From: Biscogniauxia marginata
Lineage: Eukaryota; Ascomycota; Sordariomycetes; Xylariales; Xylariaceae
DNA length: 64,000 nucleotides
Reading direction: 5' to 3'
Assembly: GCA_022695795.1 (NCBI GenBank)
Contig: MU404105.1
Span: forward strand, 62,001-126,000
Shown here: in pieces, positions 36,501-47,578 of the stretch
How positions within the stretch are numbered: position 1 is the stretch's first letter
Layout: every line of letters begins with the position of its first letter
Program-made: the position numbers and the translations under genes
The notes under the pieces: model-generated
Seen by the model: only the letters and a program-made list of their open reading frames with translations
Database searches by the model: none
Told to the model about the DNA's origin: nothing

Positions 36501-38341
36501 TTTAGTTCCGATCCCCTTTCATCTTCAATTCGATCAACCCAACCTCAAGCTTATCCTGTCAATTTGTCCGGCGATCCTGCGGATTGTTGCGAAGCATCAT
36601 GTATCACAATCGAAAACGCCTTTTCGGCCCCTTTAAGTCTTGGCTGGATGAATTACTATCTTTGTTCAGTCCATCCCCCTTTGTCCTGCCCACTTGAACC
36701 GGCCCCCCAGATCTTCGACCACCAGATTGCTTCCGGGGCCTCTAGCTGGCCGTTTGTTTGATCCCAGGGCACGTCGGACCATTGCTTCTCGTATGTATTC
36801 CCAGATAGCAAGCAGCCTGTTCCCAGTTTGGTCATGGTCTGGGGATCAGCAGATCATCCGCCTCGCGAATCACGATCGGGCCCTCCTCGTCATTTCCTCC
36901 CAGCTTAACAAGCATATGTGGAAACACGATCTACTTACGAATCGAGGCGCTTTGCCCTGGGCACCGGGCATAATCTTTTGGACCGAAAACCGAAGCTGAA
37001 ATGACCATCTCTATCGCTCAGCCGCTCAGCACATACGTACTCAGAGTCATGCGAAGACGAACGCCTGCGCCTCCATTGTAAATCGGTGACGATCGCAGAA
37101 TGCGGCTCTTACCGCACTAACCACCAGCCACATCGCGCAGGCATGAGAGCATTAAACTCCGCCTTCTCTTGATATCCGCTATCCAAGTGCAGCCCCATCG
37201 ACTGAAATATCTACATTATGCAGTACCTACTCCGGGCATCTCAAAAAAATTATCTAGTTTAGCGTAATTCGAAGCCTCATATTCAACCAGCGCGTGTCGG
37301 TCTGGTCCTGGAACATGTCGTCTGGAGTTATTCTTCTCTATTATTACAACTACCATACCCCATACCTACCAACACCAGATCATATATTCAGTACCGTGCT
37401 ACGGAACCTAATCCGTGAACGGCCCCTTTCACTTTCCCAGCTGGCCTGTCATAAGTTCCGTCGGGCTTCCACCGAAGGGCAAACTGCTGAAAAAAGGATC
37501 CCAAAGGTGCTGCAGGCCCTGGTCGGAGCCCTGGTCTGGTGGACCGACGCGGCTCTTCAGGGAGGTGGTCGTTTGACTTGGCGGCAACACCAAGCACTTT
37601 GCCCCTAAGCGCCCAATAGAATCATCCCGACCAACCATTACACCCTGGGATCTATTCTGGGGTCTACTCTAGATTCATGCCCCAGACGAGAGGTACGCAT
37701 GCCTCTCATTTTCCTGCATGCAAACTTGGTGACGACGGGTACCCCGTACTGCGTGGTGCGGCTTAAGGTTGATCGCTGTAGGCAATAATGTCTGTCCACT
37801 TTAAAAGGTAGCATGAGGAATATCAAACTTTGTCTTCTTATGCCTCAGTCTCTTCTTTTCCCCCCTCTTGTTTCTTATTATACGTCGTTTGTTCTCTTCT
37901 ATTGTCCATTCCTTTCCCTCCGTGGTTCTAGACGGGCCCTTTGAACGACATTTAGGACGTCTTGTGCCATTGTTCTCTTCCACGTCAAATCACCCTCTGT
38001 GGTTGCTTACAATACTCGCCTTTACGTCCTCGGATTGTCACTTCTCTTCTCGACTCATGGACCTATTGCATCCCCTTACTTCGTAAGAATCAGGAATTCG
38101 ACGATTATTTGTCATATTTTTCTATCCCGGTCCTAGTTTGACCTTTTCACATTCTATTCTATACGTTCTTGAAGCGCATCGACCAAGATATTTCGTTTCT
38201 CATTCTTCCTTTCGACAACCTCACTTCGACGCCGTACTAGTTACATTTTCAGCACCCTCTCAAATACCCCCGGCTATCCTACTGGGGAGAAAGAGCATCC
38301 AATCCCAGCCACTATCCCCGCAGACCTGAACTTAAACAAAC
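33508..38341. other. gene-poor region, about 4.8 kb
   Basis: It contains the F-box gene's 5' flank, TAGGTAGG-type elements (around 35972-35985 and 36395-36410) and, from about 37850 to 38330, a pyrimidine-rich plus strand leading into the subtilisin gene, as in many strongly expressed fungal promoters. Open frames of 60-124 codons lack family features. No gene is supported. Confidence 0.5.
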
Positions 38342-39803
38342 ATGGCTCCAAGGTTCATTACAGCCCTCACCACTATCCTGGCGCTTACGCCGTTAGGCAC
38401 GCTTGGTAGCCCGCTCAACATATGGAGGCCTTCCGCAGAGGCAGGAACGGCTATAGGAACGTTCGTGAACAACCCAGACGCCACAGACATCGTTCCGAAC
38501 TCGTATATTGTCGTCTACAACAATAGTTTCACTGATGATGAGATTGCCACTCACGAAGCATCCGTCAAAGTGGCCATCAAGAAGCGCAACCTAGGCAAGC
38601 GTGGCCTATCTGGCAAGCTGCTGTCGACTAGGGTGCGTGCGTTTTCTATGAGTGGCTGGCGCGCCTTGGCCATGGAGTCGGACGATCTAATGATGAGCGA
38701 GATCAATAACTCGGAGCTGGTGTCATATGTTGAAGCCAATCAGTACATCAAGGCTTCCGCCCTACGGACTCAAAGAAATGCTCCTGAGGGTCTCATACGG
38801 TTGAGCCATGCTGAAGCTGGTGAGACAGGCTATACATTTGATGATTCGGCTGGCGAGGGCATCACGGCCTACGTGGTGGATACAGGTATCTCGACTACGC
38901 ACGAGGAGTTCCAGGGCCGAGCAGTCATGGGATTCAATGCTATCGAGGGTTCTGAGGTATGTCTTTCCCCCTTCCTTTCTCAAGCATATGCGCCACTAGC
39001 CCCCCTGTGGTGCTATCAGACAATATTTGATAAATATATCAGCTAACCCCTGAACTAGGATACCGATGAAAACGGCCATGGCTCGCATGTGTCGGGGACG
39101 ATAGGTGGGGCGACGTTCGGTGTGGCCAAGAAAGTCAACTTGATTGGCGTCAAGGTGCTGGATGCTGATGGGAGCGGCACTAACGCCGACCTTATTGATG
39201 GGCTTAACTTCGTCGGCCAGGATGCGACAGAGAAGGGTCTCAACGGCACTGCCGTTATGAACATGTCACTTGGTGGTGGCCTGTCGCAGGCTACTAACAA
39301 CATCATCGAGAAGCTCTTTCAAGCAGGTGTCGTCCCTGTCGTTGCCGCCGGAAACGAGGCCCAGAACGCCGCAAACGTCAGCCCCGCTAGTTCTCCCAAT
39401 GCCATTACCGTGGGCGCCATCGACGCGCAGACAGACCGACGTGCCAGTTTCAGCAACTTTGGTAGCGTGGTAGATATTTACGCCCCGGGCGTTAATGTCG
39501 AGAGCGTAGGCATCGAAAGCGACACCGCTACAGAGATTCTTAGTGGTACTTCTATGGGTGAGTTATTACGAAAAATCTTTCTTCCCTCCTAGTTCCTTCT
39601 GTGAAGGTAGAATAAACTAACTGACGAGTATAGCTTCACCGCATATCGCCGGCCTCGCCGCCTACATCATGGCTCTCGAGGGTCTCACTGACCCTACGGA
39701 AGTCTCGGACCGCTTGAAGGAGCTCGGTGCCGCCACGGGCGCAAGCGTTCTCCGGAACGCCCGGGGCACAACCGACATCATTGCCAACAACGGAAACCTA
39801 TGA
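38342..39803 (+). CDS. secreted subtilisin-like serine protease (S8A, proteinase K type), 3 exons
   Basis: Extracellular or vacuolar alkaline endopeptidase. Exons 38342-38956, 39059-39557 and 39634-39803 give 427 residues. A signal peptide covers about residues 1-22 and an inhibitor-I9 propeptide follows ([20 protein letters not shown]), with mature enzyme probably starting near residue 140. The catalytic triad is complete: Asp180 (YVVDTGIST), His212 ([12 protein letters not shown]) and Ser370 (GTSMASPH, rebuilt by the second splice join). The oxyanion-hole Asn is in [10 protein letters not shown]. The family usually has NGHGTHVAGT; this copy has conservative Ser substitutions at two positions. 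Length and architecture match the proteinase K/cuticle-protease group. Roles in nutrition or host interaction cannot be separated from sequence. Confidence 0.94.
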
Positions 39804-40809
39804 TGTCCCATCCCTGTCCTGTTTCCCGCCAGTTGTACCGATCGAGAATAATTAGGACTAAGCGCCTCTTTTTGTCCATGAGCTCCTCTGTTTTGTTATT
39901 TTTCGCAGATACATCCCAGACTATCTTCGCGAAATTTTGGGCTACACATACTATCATCTCCACGCTGGTACATGCATGTCTATGCTACCACCTACGTTTC
40001 TCCCGAGCGCATTTTAAAAAGCAGTAGGAAAATGGCAAATCAAAAAGAGATATTACGAGCTTGAAGAGAGAACGAATAACAGCGATGTTTCTGCATTTGA
40101 TTTATTTGTTTTTTGTTTCTTGTGTACTCCTTCAGACGGCAGCGTGCGAAGCCCGTGGGGTACTTACAACATCAAAGAACTCCAGGTTATCAATCATGAT
40201 TGAAGAGGATGAACACACAAAAAAGAAGATCTACCAATCTACCTACCTTAGTGTATATTTTCTTCTCGGTAGCATCGGTATTAGAGTACATAAACTACAT
40301 ACATATATCATACATGCATATATATATATCAATTTACATATCAGTATATTTAGCGTACCGCGGTTTCTGTGGCGAGTTGCCATGCCTACATGCAAGGTTA
40401 AAAATATTGTCCTGCTGATCTTCCAGCCCTTCCTGCTTACAATACCGACTCGGCCTCACGTATTATTAGTAAGCGGGGGAGGAATACAGCATGGAACACG
40501 AGAGACATCAAACATTGAGTTGCGCAAGCTTCTCGCAGCCAAGACTTTTTTCCCTTCGCGACGACGCCGTCTAGGTAAGGTAGGTAGGTAGGTAGGTACC
40601 TAAACCCCAGGCAAAAACCCCCCCCCGGGAAGTGGGCGAAACTTACCTAGACGGGTAGAGATGCCAAAAACCTTACCTACCTACGTACCCGCGAAGGAGC
40701 CAAGCCAAAAGGCCAAGACCAAGCTGGTATGGGAAAATAGAGGTGATGCCGTTTCATGTTCATAGTTCACGTTGCCTCGTGTCTCGCCTCGTCTGAGAGG
40801 GTATGATTT

Positions 40810-40858
40810 GGGGGGGGGGGGGGGGGGTTTAAAAAGACGCAAAAAAAAAAAAAAAAAA
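40810..40858. repeat. paired G18 and A18 homopolymers
   Basis: Eighteen G (40810-40827), a 13-base spacer, then eighteen A (40841-40858), in intergenic DNA. Confidence 0.85.
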
Positions 40859-41167
40859 GGAAAGAGAAGAAAAGAAAGAAAAGGTCGAAACAAAGAATAC
40901 TTGAATGACGCGTCTCGTTTTGCGCATTATAACTCGGGACCTGGGGAAAAGAAAAATAGGGCTTGAAAGCCATGTCTCAACCTGGGCAGACCCATCTCGG
41001 CTCTGGTTACCTTTGTATATACATACTACTCAAGTTGCTCTGCTAGTCTGGTCTGGTCTAGACCAGAGGCAACGCGCTTTTTTGGGGGGGGAATGGGAGC
41101 AAGGAAGGGTTTTTATGTTTGTAGTTTATCTAGACCCGTCGTTTTACGTGCGTAGTCCCACAAGTTG

Positions 41168-41211
41168 ATATATATATATATATATACCTAGGTAGGTAGG
41201 TAGGTAGGTAT
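41168..41211. repeat. TA microsatellite joined to GGTA repeats
   Basis: About nine TA units pass into CCTAGGTAGG and further GGTA units. This is one of the longest examples of the dispersed TAGGTAGG motif in the window. Confidence 0.85.
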
Positions 41212-41979
41212 AGTTAAATCAACCTCCAACAGGAACAAAGAAGCACAGGCCGAGGGTTAAACCGTTCATAGGCGTCTCGTTGGCATTACAAACATCGGTA
41301 TACACAATGCGGTAACTTTATTAGAGAAGGGCGAAGTGCAGTTCAAGTTCGAGAGAGAGAGAGAGATTTGTAATTCTTTTCTTATACCTATTTGACAACG
41401 GGAGCGGGCCAAAAAATAATGGGTATGAGTTAGTCAGAAAACACGACAGTTTTCTTGCTGGGAAGGAGCTGACGTATAAACTCAGGTGCTTATTCATATT
41501 TGTTCGCGATCCTCGGCGGCCAAATACCCCCATTAGATAAGGAAGTATTTATATGACCACCAAGTGCCTACGAGCCGCAGTGGACTCGGTACTCCTCGCA
41601 ATGTTTGGTTTGCTATCAGCACTTCTCGGCACAATCGCAGTCATTGGGAAGAGGACTGGATTGTAATTTGACATCCGTGCTTGTTTGGTTTGTCCTGCCA
41701 TCTCACCAAGATTTCAAATACACGATGGGTCAAGGGAGTTGACGCGAGTTCGTTAAGAACAGGAGCATTAGTATAGTAGTATTATATCATCAATAGCACA
41801 TGAGGGTTCGCACCGACCTTTTCTGTATCTCTGCGTAATCTTCGCCTACACAGTTATTATCCCCGACCGTCCAGAACATTATGCGTCCCAACAAATCTCC
41901 TTATGCTGCAACGCCAGGCATTCCTCGACAATGTGTACTTCGTCATCATGAGTAGAAAGTTAGTCAATACATATAGCCA

Positions 41980-43594
41980 CTATAATTCCTCGTGGTTTAT
42001 CGACGTAGCGGTTGCCTGGGCGGCATCTTTTAGGCTTGATGCTACGTCCTTGTTGAAGGCAGCATCGAATCTTGCCCCCATGTACCAAGCTGCGCCAAGC
42101 TGTTTACCTTGGTTAGTATGCGTTCTCGGATAGCAAAAGAAGCCCATTGCAAAGCCTGAACTTACCATCAATCCAGATACAACAAGTAGCACAGATACCA
42201 CGGCAAAAATCAACAAGATAGCTTCGAAGTATTCGCCCCGGGCATTCTGGTCTTCTTTCTGTGCTTCTTGTACAGCCTTGATTTTCCTGGCATCTTGCGA
42301 GGGGAAGAGCGTTTCGATGAACTGCTCAATCTGTAAATTGTGATGGTTAGGGAGGCTCAATCCAACTACTTGCGGCGACAATAAACTCAACTTACCCTGC
42401 CACATGCAGCACTTATCTCGAGGAAGTGGGGGTCCCGGGGGTCGTTCTTCTTGGCTATCCTCCGAGCGTACCGCCTGAACACGTCACAAACTAAGGACAG
42501 GTTCTGAGTCGACTGCAGCATAAGATGGCAAGCGTCTCCCTTGGTGATCTTGATATGACTGTAGAATATTTTGGGGTTCTGAAAGATAAGCTCGAGAGTG
42601 GCGATGGCCATAGTCTGTGGGATGGCGACGAAGTTAAAGACGCTCTGCTCTTTGATGCCGGCCATGTAAAATAAGCACTCATCGGCGTGCTTGAGAGCGT
42701 TGAGAATCATCTCGGAACTGCAATGCACGGCCTGGGTGCGGTACTTGGGGTCGAACATATCCTCCCACTTGTCGACATACTTGCTCCAGATATCCTTAGG
42801 CCAGAAGCGCCGCTTGTCTAGAAAGTCCTCGTGCACGTCACGAACGATGTTGACCTTCTGCAGGAACTGGCCCATACTCTCGGTCAGCTCCATGCGATCA
42901 AGCAGGGCGGGGTTGGCGTATTGGCCTTCGACGAAAAGCCGGGTCAGACCCTCGCCGACCAGACCTGCGACGTAGTGGCAATACTCTTCGTATTGAGCCA
43001 CGGTGCGGACTCCCTCCTGAAACTCGGCATTCAGTGCATAGTCGGCCATGCCGTTGCCCATCTTGATGGTGATGTCCTCGATGATGTCGTAGTAGTTCTT
43101 CTTGAGCTTCTTCAGCTCGGTAATTACATCATCGAAATGGACGAGCAGCTCTCGGTCCTTCTCGTTAGGCCCGCTCTCGGTAAAGGTCCAGCCGTCGGTC
43201 TGCATATATTTATAGAATTCGCGCAACAAGGGCTCTTTTTTGGCGGTGGATAAGGTCATATCGTCTTCGATCGTGTCCAGACCTCTCAAGACGAGGTAGA
43301 AGAGGGCGATGGGGACGAGCATTTCTTGGTTCAGCTCCTGGATGACAGCGGCGAAGCTGCGGCTGGTCAAATTCAGAAAGTGGAAGCATGACTTCAGCGT
43401 TGGGTCCTCCTTGGAGGGATCGCGCCTGTGGACGGGCTCGTGCCAGACTTTCCTACAAGAGAGCGTGAAGTCAGCAGATGCATCTGGATTGAGTCGATTT
43501 GGGGGAGTTATTTTTTTTTTTTTTACCATTGGACTATCGACCGAAGCTGGTTCGGGTGGAACATGAAGTAGAGGACTTCGTTGAGACCGCCCAT
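41980..43594 (-). CDS. ERG9: squalene synthase, 4 exons
   Basis: Farnesyl-diphosphate farnesyltransferase: condenses two farnesyl diphosphates through presqualene diphosphate to squalene, using NADPH, at the ER membrane. This is the first committed step to ergosterol. Exons 43594-43527, 43452-42396, 42330-42166 and 42099-41980 give 469 residues, typical for fungi. The N-terminus [19 protein letters not shown] is canonical. The first Mg-binding motif is Asp82-TIE-Asp86, the catalytic Tyr is in YCHYVAG (Tyr180) and the second Asp-rich motif is Asp228-VHE-Asp232, followed by [11 protein letters not shown]-terminal anchor helix ([18 protein letters not shown]) is followed by a tail of about 40 residues in exon 4. 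All catalytic motifs are intact. The gene is single and not clustered with other terpene genes. Confidence 0.96.
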
Positions 43595-45552
43595 TTTTGC
43601 GATTAGGGATGTTCTTCTCTCTCGAGGTTGGAAGAGTAGTGAAATCAGGTACGGTCTAGCTTAGCAGCACGGCGCGAACTATAGTTAGAGAAGAACAGAG
43701 AGGCAGGGAATGAAATACAAAAGGGGTATTTCGTGATGATTCTGGACGTGATAGCAATCGCTCTCAAACCGAACTCATGACTGAAAACACAGGATTTATT
43801 ATTATAGGAAATGTGAATATATAATTGTTCCGTCCTCTCGAAGGGCTAACTAGACAGCAATTGCATTAATGTAATTTATAAGATTTCTTGCTGTCGAGGT
43901 TGCCGGAGAAAAGAATTCATACCTTTGCTCCGTACTCCACAATTCATGTTAATTACATCGTAGTGCAAGCTCATCGCTCCAATGGATGCAGGCCGACGCG
44001 TGCTGTACATGGCCTGCCACGCTCTGTGCCACGCCCTCTAAAAGCAGTTTGTGGGGTGATGGGGTTGGTGTGATTGGTTCTGGCTAGCTTAGCAAGTGGA
44101 CCCATGACGAGGTCCGTGCTGTGTAAAATACACACCGCACAGCACAGCAACTTAGGTAGGTAGTATGCGGGATTGAGGCACCTGTCGGTCGGTCGGGCCT
44201 TTACTACCTCCTATCCATTTATCATTCACCACACTGATTGGTCAATTGGACATACTTATGCCGATAATATAACTCCCAACTATCTAATATACCTCCAACT
44301 TTTCACTAACAAATTTAATACACACCTGTTAAATATATATATACCTATATTAAAGAGAGAGGAGAGTTGATCAAGTCGTTTCTATTATTTATACCTTTCA
44401 TCATCAAGATGAGTTAACTTTGCTTGAGGTAAGTAGGTACTTATGTAGTTGGTATGTGTTAATTGCTTTCTTTTAGTCATCCCTATCTTAACTTGAACTT
44501 TTAAAAAGGAGTCGAACTTCTCCATTAGCGCCATCTTTCTTGGCTGATTACTCAACCAACACACTGTCCTTGTTTACTTATGATCTGGCAATGTTTGAGG
44601 TTGTTGACGGACGCCAGGTTTAAGGAGGAGTATTTATAAACATGAGTATATCTACAATGTAAACGACCTCAACATTCCTCTTGGGAAGAAACCACCTCTA
44701 CGTGCCAAGATAACGTAGTATTTGCGGCTTTGATACATTGATCTGTGTAGGACAATTAGTGCTATACAGCTCCCCAGATACCTACATCAATGTAATGCTT
44801 CATATATGTAGGTAATTGAAACGTTTAATAGCCTCTTGAAACTTTCAGGTATTACTGTAATCTTAGAAAGAGATTGCTGACCTACGTGTTACTCTTTGTA
44901 GTACCTACTGGCAGCTACATGAGATACCTCACGTTGGGTGGGGTTTCTGGTCAGCTTTAAGTACCTTGTAGCAGATCACTAAAGCTCTCTATCCCTGCTC
45001 GAGTTTTCGATACGAGCCGATACCTACCTATAGATTCAGGTACCTACCTATTGTTACCTATTGTATATACGCACGTTGCCTATACGATAAAATGTCTTAC
45101 TTTTCATCTTACATCTATGTATTATTTAGTATTATTTCTATGGATACACTTTGAGGAAGCATTTTGCAGTGTTCAACCAGAAGGTAATGAGATGTCTTAA
45201 ATGTCAAATCTCTACTCAGTACATGTAACTTATACAGTAACCCCCTATATCGAGAGGTATACTTGTACCCCCCTCTGCCCCTCAATGTGTCCTCTCCCAC
45301 CTGTCAAAGGGGGGAGCCACGGACCACTGCATCGTTCCTTAGGTAACTAAGGTTAGCTGTCAGAGGTAAATACGAAAACTCATTGTTTCCTTTTTATTTT
45401 GTGCATTCCCCCTTCATCACTTCGTCTTGCCACCTTTTGCATCCTCCTCTCTCCCCCTCCGTAACCAACACCTGCCAAGGCATACTCTAGTTTTTTGAAA
45501 ATTTCAGAGATTTTCTGCGCAGACCTTCGCGCAAACACCAACGATACTCACC
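43595..45552. other. divergent intergenic region ERG9 / epimerase, about 2 kb
   Basis: Upstream region of both ERG9 (-) and the UDP-sugar epimerase gene (+). It is AT-leaning between 44150 and 45120, with no credible gene. I looked for sterol-response-like sites and found none I would defend. A CT-rich leader precedes the epimerase ATG (45400-45480). Confidence 0.55.
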
Positions 45553-46503
45553 ATGGCAGCAAACGGCAACACCCACCGCTTCCTCGTCTGGGGTGGCAGA
45601 GGCTGGGTTGCTGGCCACCTCGAGACCCTACTGAAGGGCCAGGGAAAGGAGGTCTTTACCACGACCGTTCGCATGGAGGATCGAGAGGCGGTCAAGGCCG
45701 AGCTGGACAAGATCAAGCCCACCCATGTCTTGAACTGCGCTGGATGCACCGGACGGCCCAACGTCGACTGGTGCGAGGACCACAAGGAGGAGACAATGCG
45801 TTCTAACGTTGTCGGAACCCTGAACTTGACTGACTGCTGCTTCCTTGCTGGCATCCACTGCACCGTCTTTGCCACCGGTTGCATCTATCACTACGATGAT
45901 GTCCACCCCATTGGAGGTCCGGGGTACAAGGAGACAGACCCAGCCAACTTCAAGGGCAGCTTTTACTCGGAGACCAAAGGCCATGTCGAGGAGGTGAGTT
46001 GTAACTGTGTCCATGTGCATACGTGGAATTGGCTCGCTGACACTGGCTTTCAGATCATGAAGTATTATACAAACTGCTTGATTCTCCGCCTGCGTATGCC
46101 GGTCTCGGACGACCTGCACCCACGCAACTTCGTCACCAAGATCAGCAAGTATGAGAGAGTAGTTGACATCCCTAACAGCAACACGATCCTGACAGATCTC
46201 CTACCGGCTTCCATCCTGATGGCTGAGCACGGGGACACGGGGGTCTACAACTTCACCAACCCCGGGGCCATCAGCCACAACGAAGTGCTCACTCTCTTCA
46301 AGGAGATCGTCCGACCCGACTTCACGTGGAAAAACTTCACGGTCGAGGAGCAGGCCAAGGTGATCAAGGCCGGCCGGAGCAACTGCCTGTTGGACACGAC
46401 CAAGTTGGAGAATAAGCTGAAGGAGTATGGCTACTCGGTGCCAGAAATCCACGAGGCCTACCGACGATGCTTTGAGAGGATGAAGGCTGCAGGCACCAAA
46501 TAA
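45553..46503 (+). CDS. UDP-4-keto-6-deoxyglucose 3,5-epimerase/4-reductase-like protein, 2 exons
   Basis: Short-chain dehydrogenase of the NRS/ER type: converts UDP-4-keto-6-deoxyglucose to UDP-rhamnose with NADPH in the cytosol; plant and Botrytis ER proteins are the closest described types. The N-terminal nucleotide-binding motif is GGRGWVAG (14-21). The catalytic pair is Tyr138-xxx-Lys142 (FYSETKGHVEE), and a RLRMPVSDDLHPRNFVTK segment follows. I infer an intron at 45994-46053 (GTGAGT...TTTCAG, 60 nt). It has no stop and keeps the frame, so unspliced RNA would encode 316 residues and spliced RNA 296. Splicing joins HVEE to IMKYYTNC, as expected for the family. The 4,6-dehydratase that would supply its substrate is not in the window. 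Confidence 0.86.
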   Translation: MAANGNTHRFLVWGGRGWVAGHLETLLKGQGKEVFTTTVRMEDREAVKAELDKIKPTHVLNCAGCTGRPNVDWCEDHKEETMRSNVVGTLNLTDCCFLAGIHCTVFATGCIYHYDDVHPIGGPGYKETDPANFKGSFYSETKGHVEEVSCNCVHVHTWNWLADTGFQIMKYYTNCLILRLRMPVSDDLHPRNFVTKISKYERVVDIPNSNTILTDLLPASILMAEHGDTGVYNFTNPGAISHNEVLTLFKEIVRPDFTWKNFTVEEQAKVIKAGRSNCLLDTTKLENKLKEYGYSVPEIHEAYRRCFERMKAAGTK

Positions 46504-47578
46504 GCTAAACGGAGCTGAAAGCTCTTTGGTGGCTTATCATCGCATAGCATAGCCGTTATGAGCAGCAAGGATTTAGAAAAGCTTGAAAAAAGGACGAGTT
46601 GATCGAATCACATAAAGGATGTACCCTGTGGCTCTATGGTTCTATTCTATGTGTTCTTGCAGCAACACCAAGCGGCAAGTTGAGCCCAGAGTTATATTCT
46701 GTGTAGCGAGGAGACAAAACAGGACGAGATTTCTTGATCGCAGGCCAATGTAAAGTAAATATTGAGATATCTCTTAGCTACGTAGCTAGCTACCTACGTT
46801 GGGTAGGTAGTCGGCCAACCCAGTAGCGTGTATGATGGATGGGATTTGCCTATATTGGCATCATAATCTAGTCTAGTTGCATGGCATTGCCTTTTCCAAT
46901 ATCTTCCATGGGTAGTTTATTTTTAGGACATGGCAATGTGATTCCCCTCTCATTGGATTGTAGTAATATTTATCTGTACCTATGTACATATATAGGTACC
47001 TATGATACATGTAATGGAATGAAGGCCATGGATGTACCTACATACCTCCTAGGTGAGAAAAAGAAAAGAAAAGAAACATTGGAACCGCGTATATAATGAG
47101 GCTGGGGCGGTCATTAGGGTGGCTGAGAGAAGCTAATCCACTGGACGCAATCAAACGGCACCTGGCACCTGGCACCTAGGTAGGTAGGCAGGTAGGTAGG
47201 TACCTACCCGCCAGAGGTACCTCCGGGTTAGGCCGAACGGTGGCGTCAGCCGAAAGGATACATTAGGCACTTAGGTACCTACTCAGCAGCGTTACTTTAC
47301 CTACACCAAGATATTTCTGGAGCTAAAATCGTCATACCCTTTTCCACCTTGCATATTAATACTGATGCGTAGTTCCCCCTCTAGTTCGTGCAAAAGCGAA
47401 TTTTGCAGCCTGTCGACGGCGACACCCATTTACATTCTGACCGCAACACTGTTTTCTTTGCTGACCCGTCAAGTCCCATTCCAAGAAATCAAGTTGCCCG
47501 CACCCCTAAAGGCCTCGAAACGCACCCAGGTCCTGTGAGATTCGCCATTGGGCTGTTACCACAGCTCGCGATACCAGT
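46504..47578. other. intergenic region with TAGGTAGG element
   Basis: No gene is seen. It contains short TA-rich stretches (46970-47040) and a dense repeat at 47157-47210. Confidence 0.6.
47157..47210. repeat. GGCACCT triplicate joined to TAGGTAGG array
   Basis: Three GGCACCT units lead into CTAGGTAGGTAGGCAGG and more GGTA units, ending in the inverted form TACCTACC. Part of the array is therefore palindromic. Confidence 0.8.

Larger units (their letters stand above)
39804..41979. other. intergenic region rich in simple repeats, about 2.2 kb
   Basis: Contains TAGGTAGG tracts (40571-40604, 40672-40686), a G18 run at 40810-40827 close to an A18 run at 40841-40858, and a TA repeat fused to GGTA repeats (41168-41211). 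A 176-codon frame at 40061-40591 runs through TA-repeat sequence and is unlikely to be a gene. Confidence 0.6.

Noticed and set aside
40061..40591. 176-codon frame after the subtilisin gene
   Set aside because: It runs through TA and GTAGGTA repeats, has no domain, and its hydrophobic start is explained by T-rich composition.
43595..43900. Possible sterol-response element upstream of ERG9
   Set aside because: Partial matches to SREBP-type motifs miss required positions; no site met the consensus.
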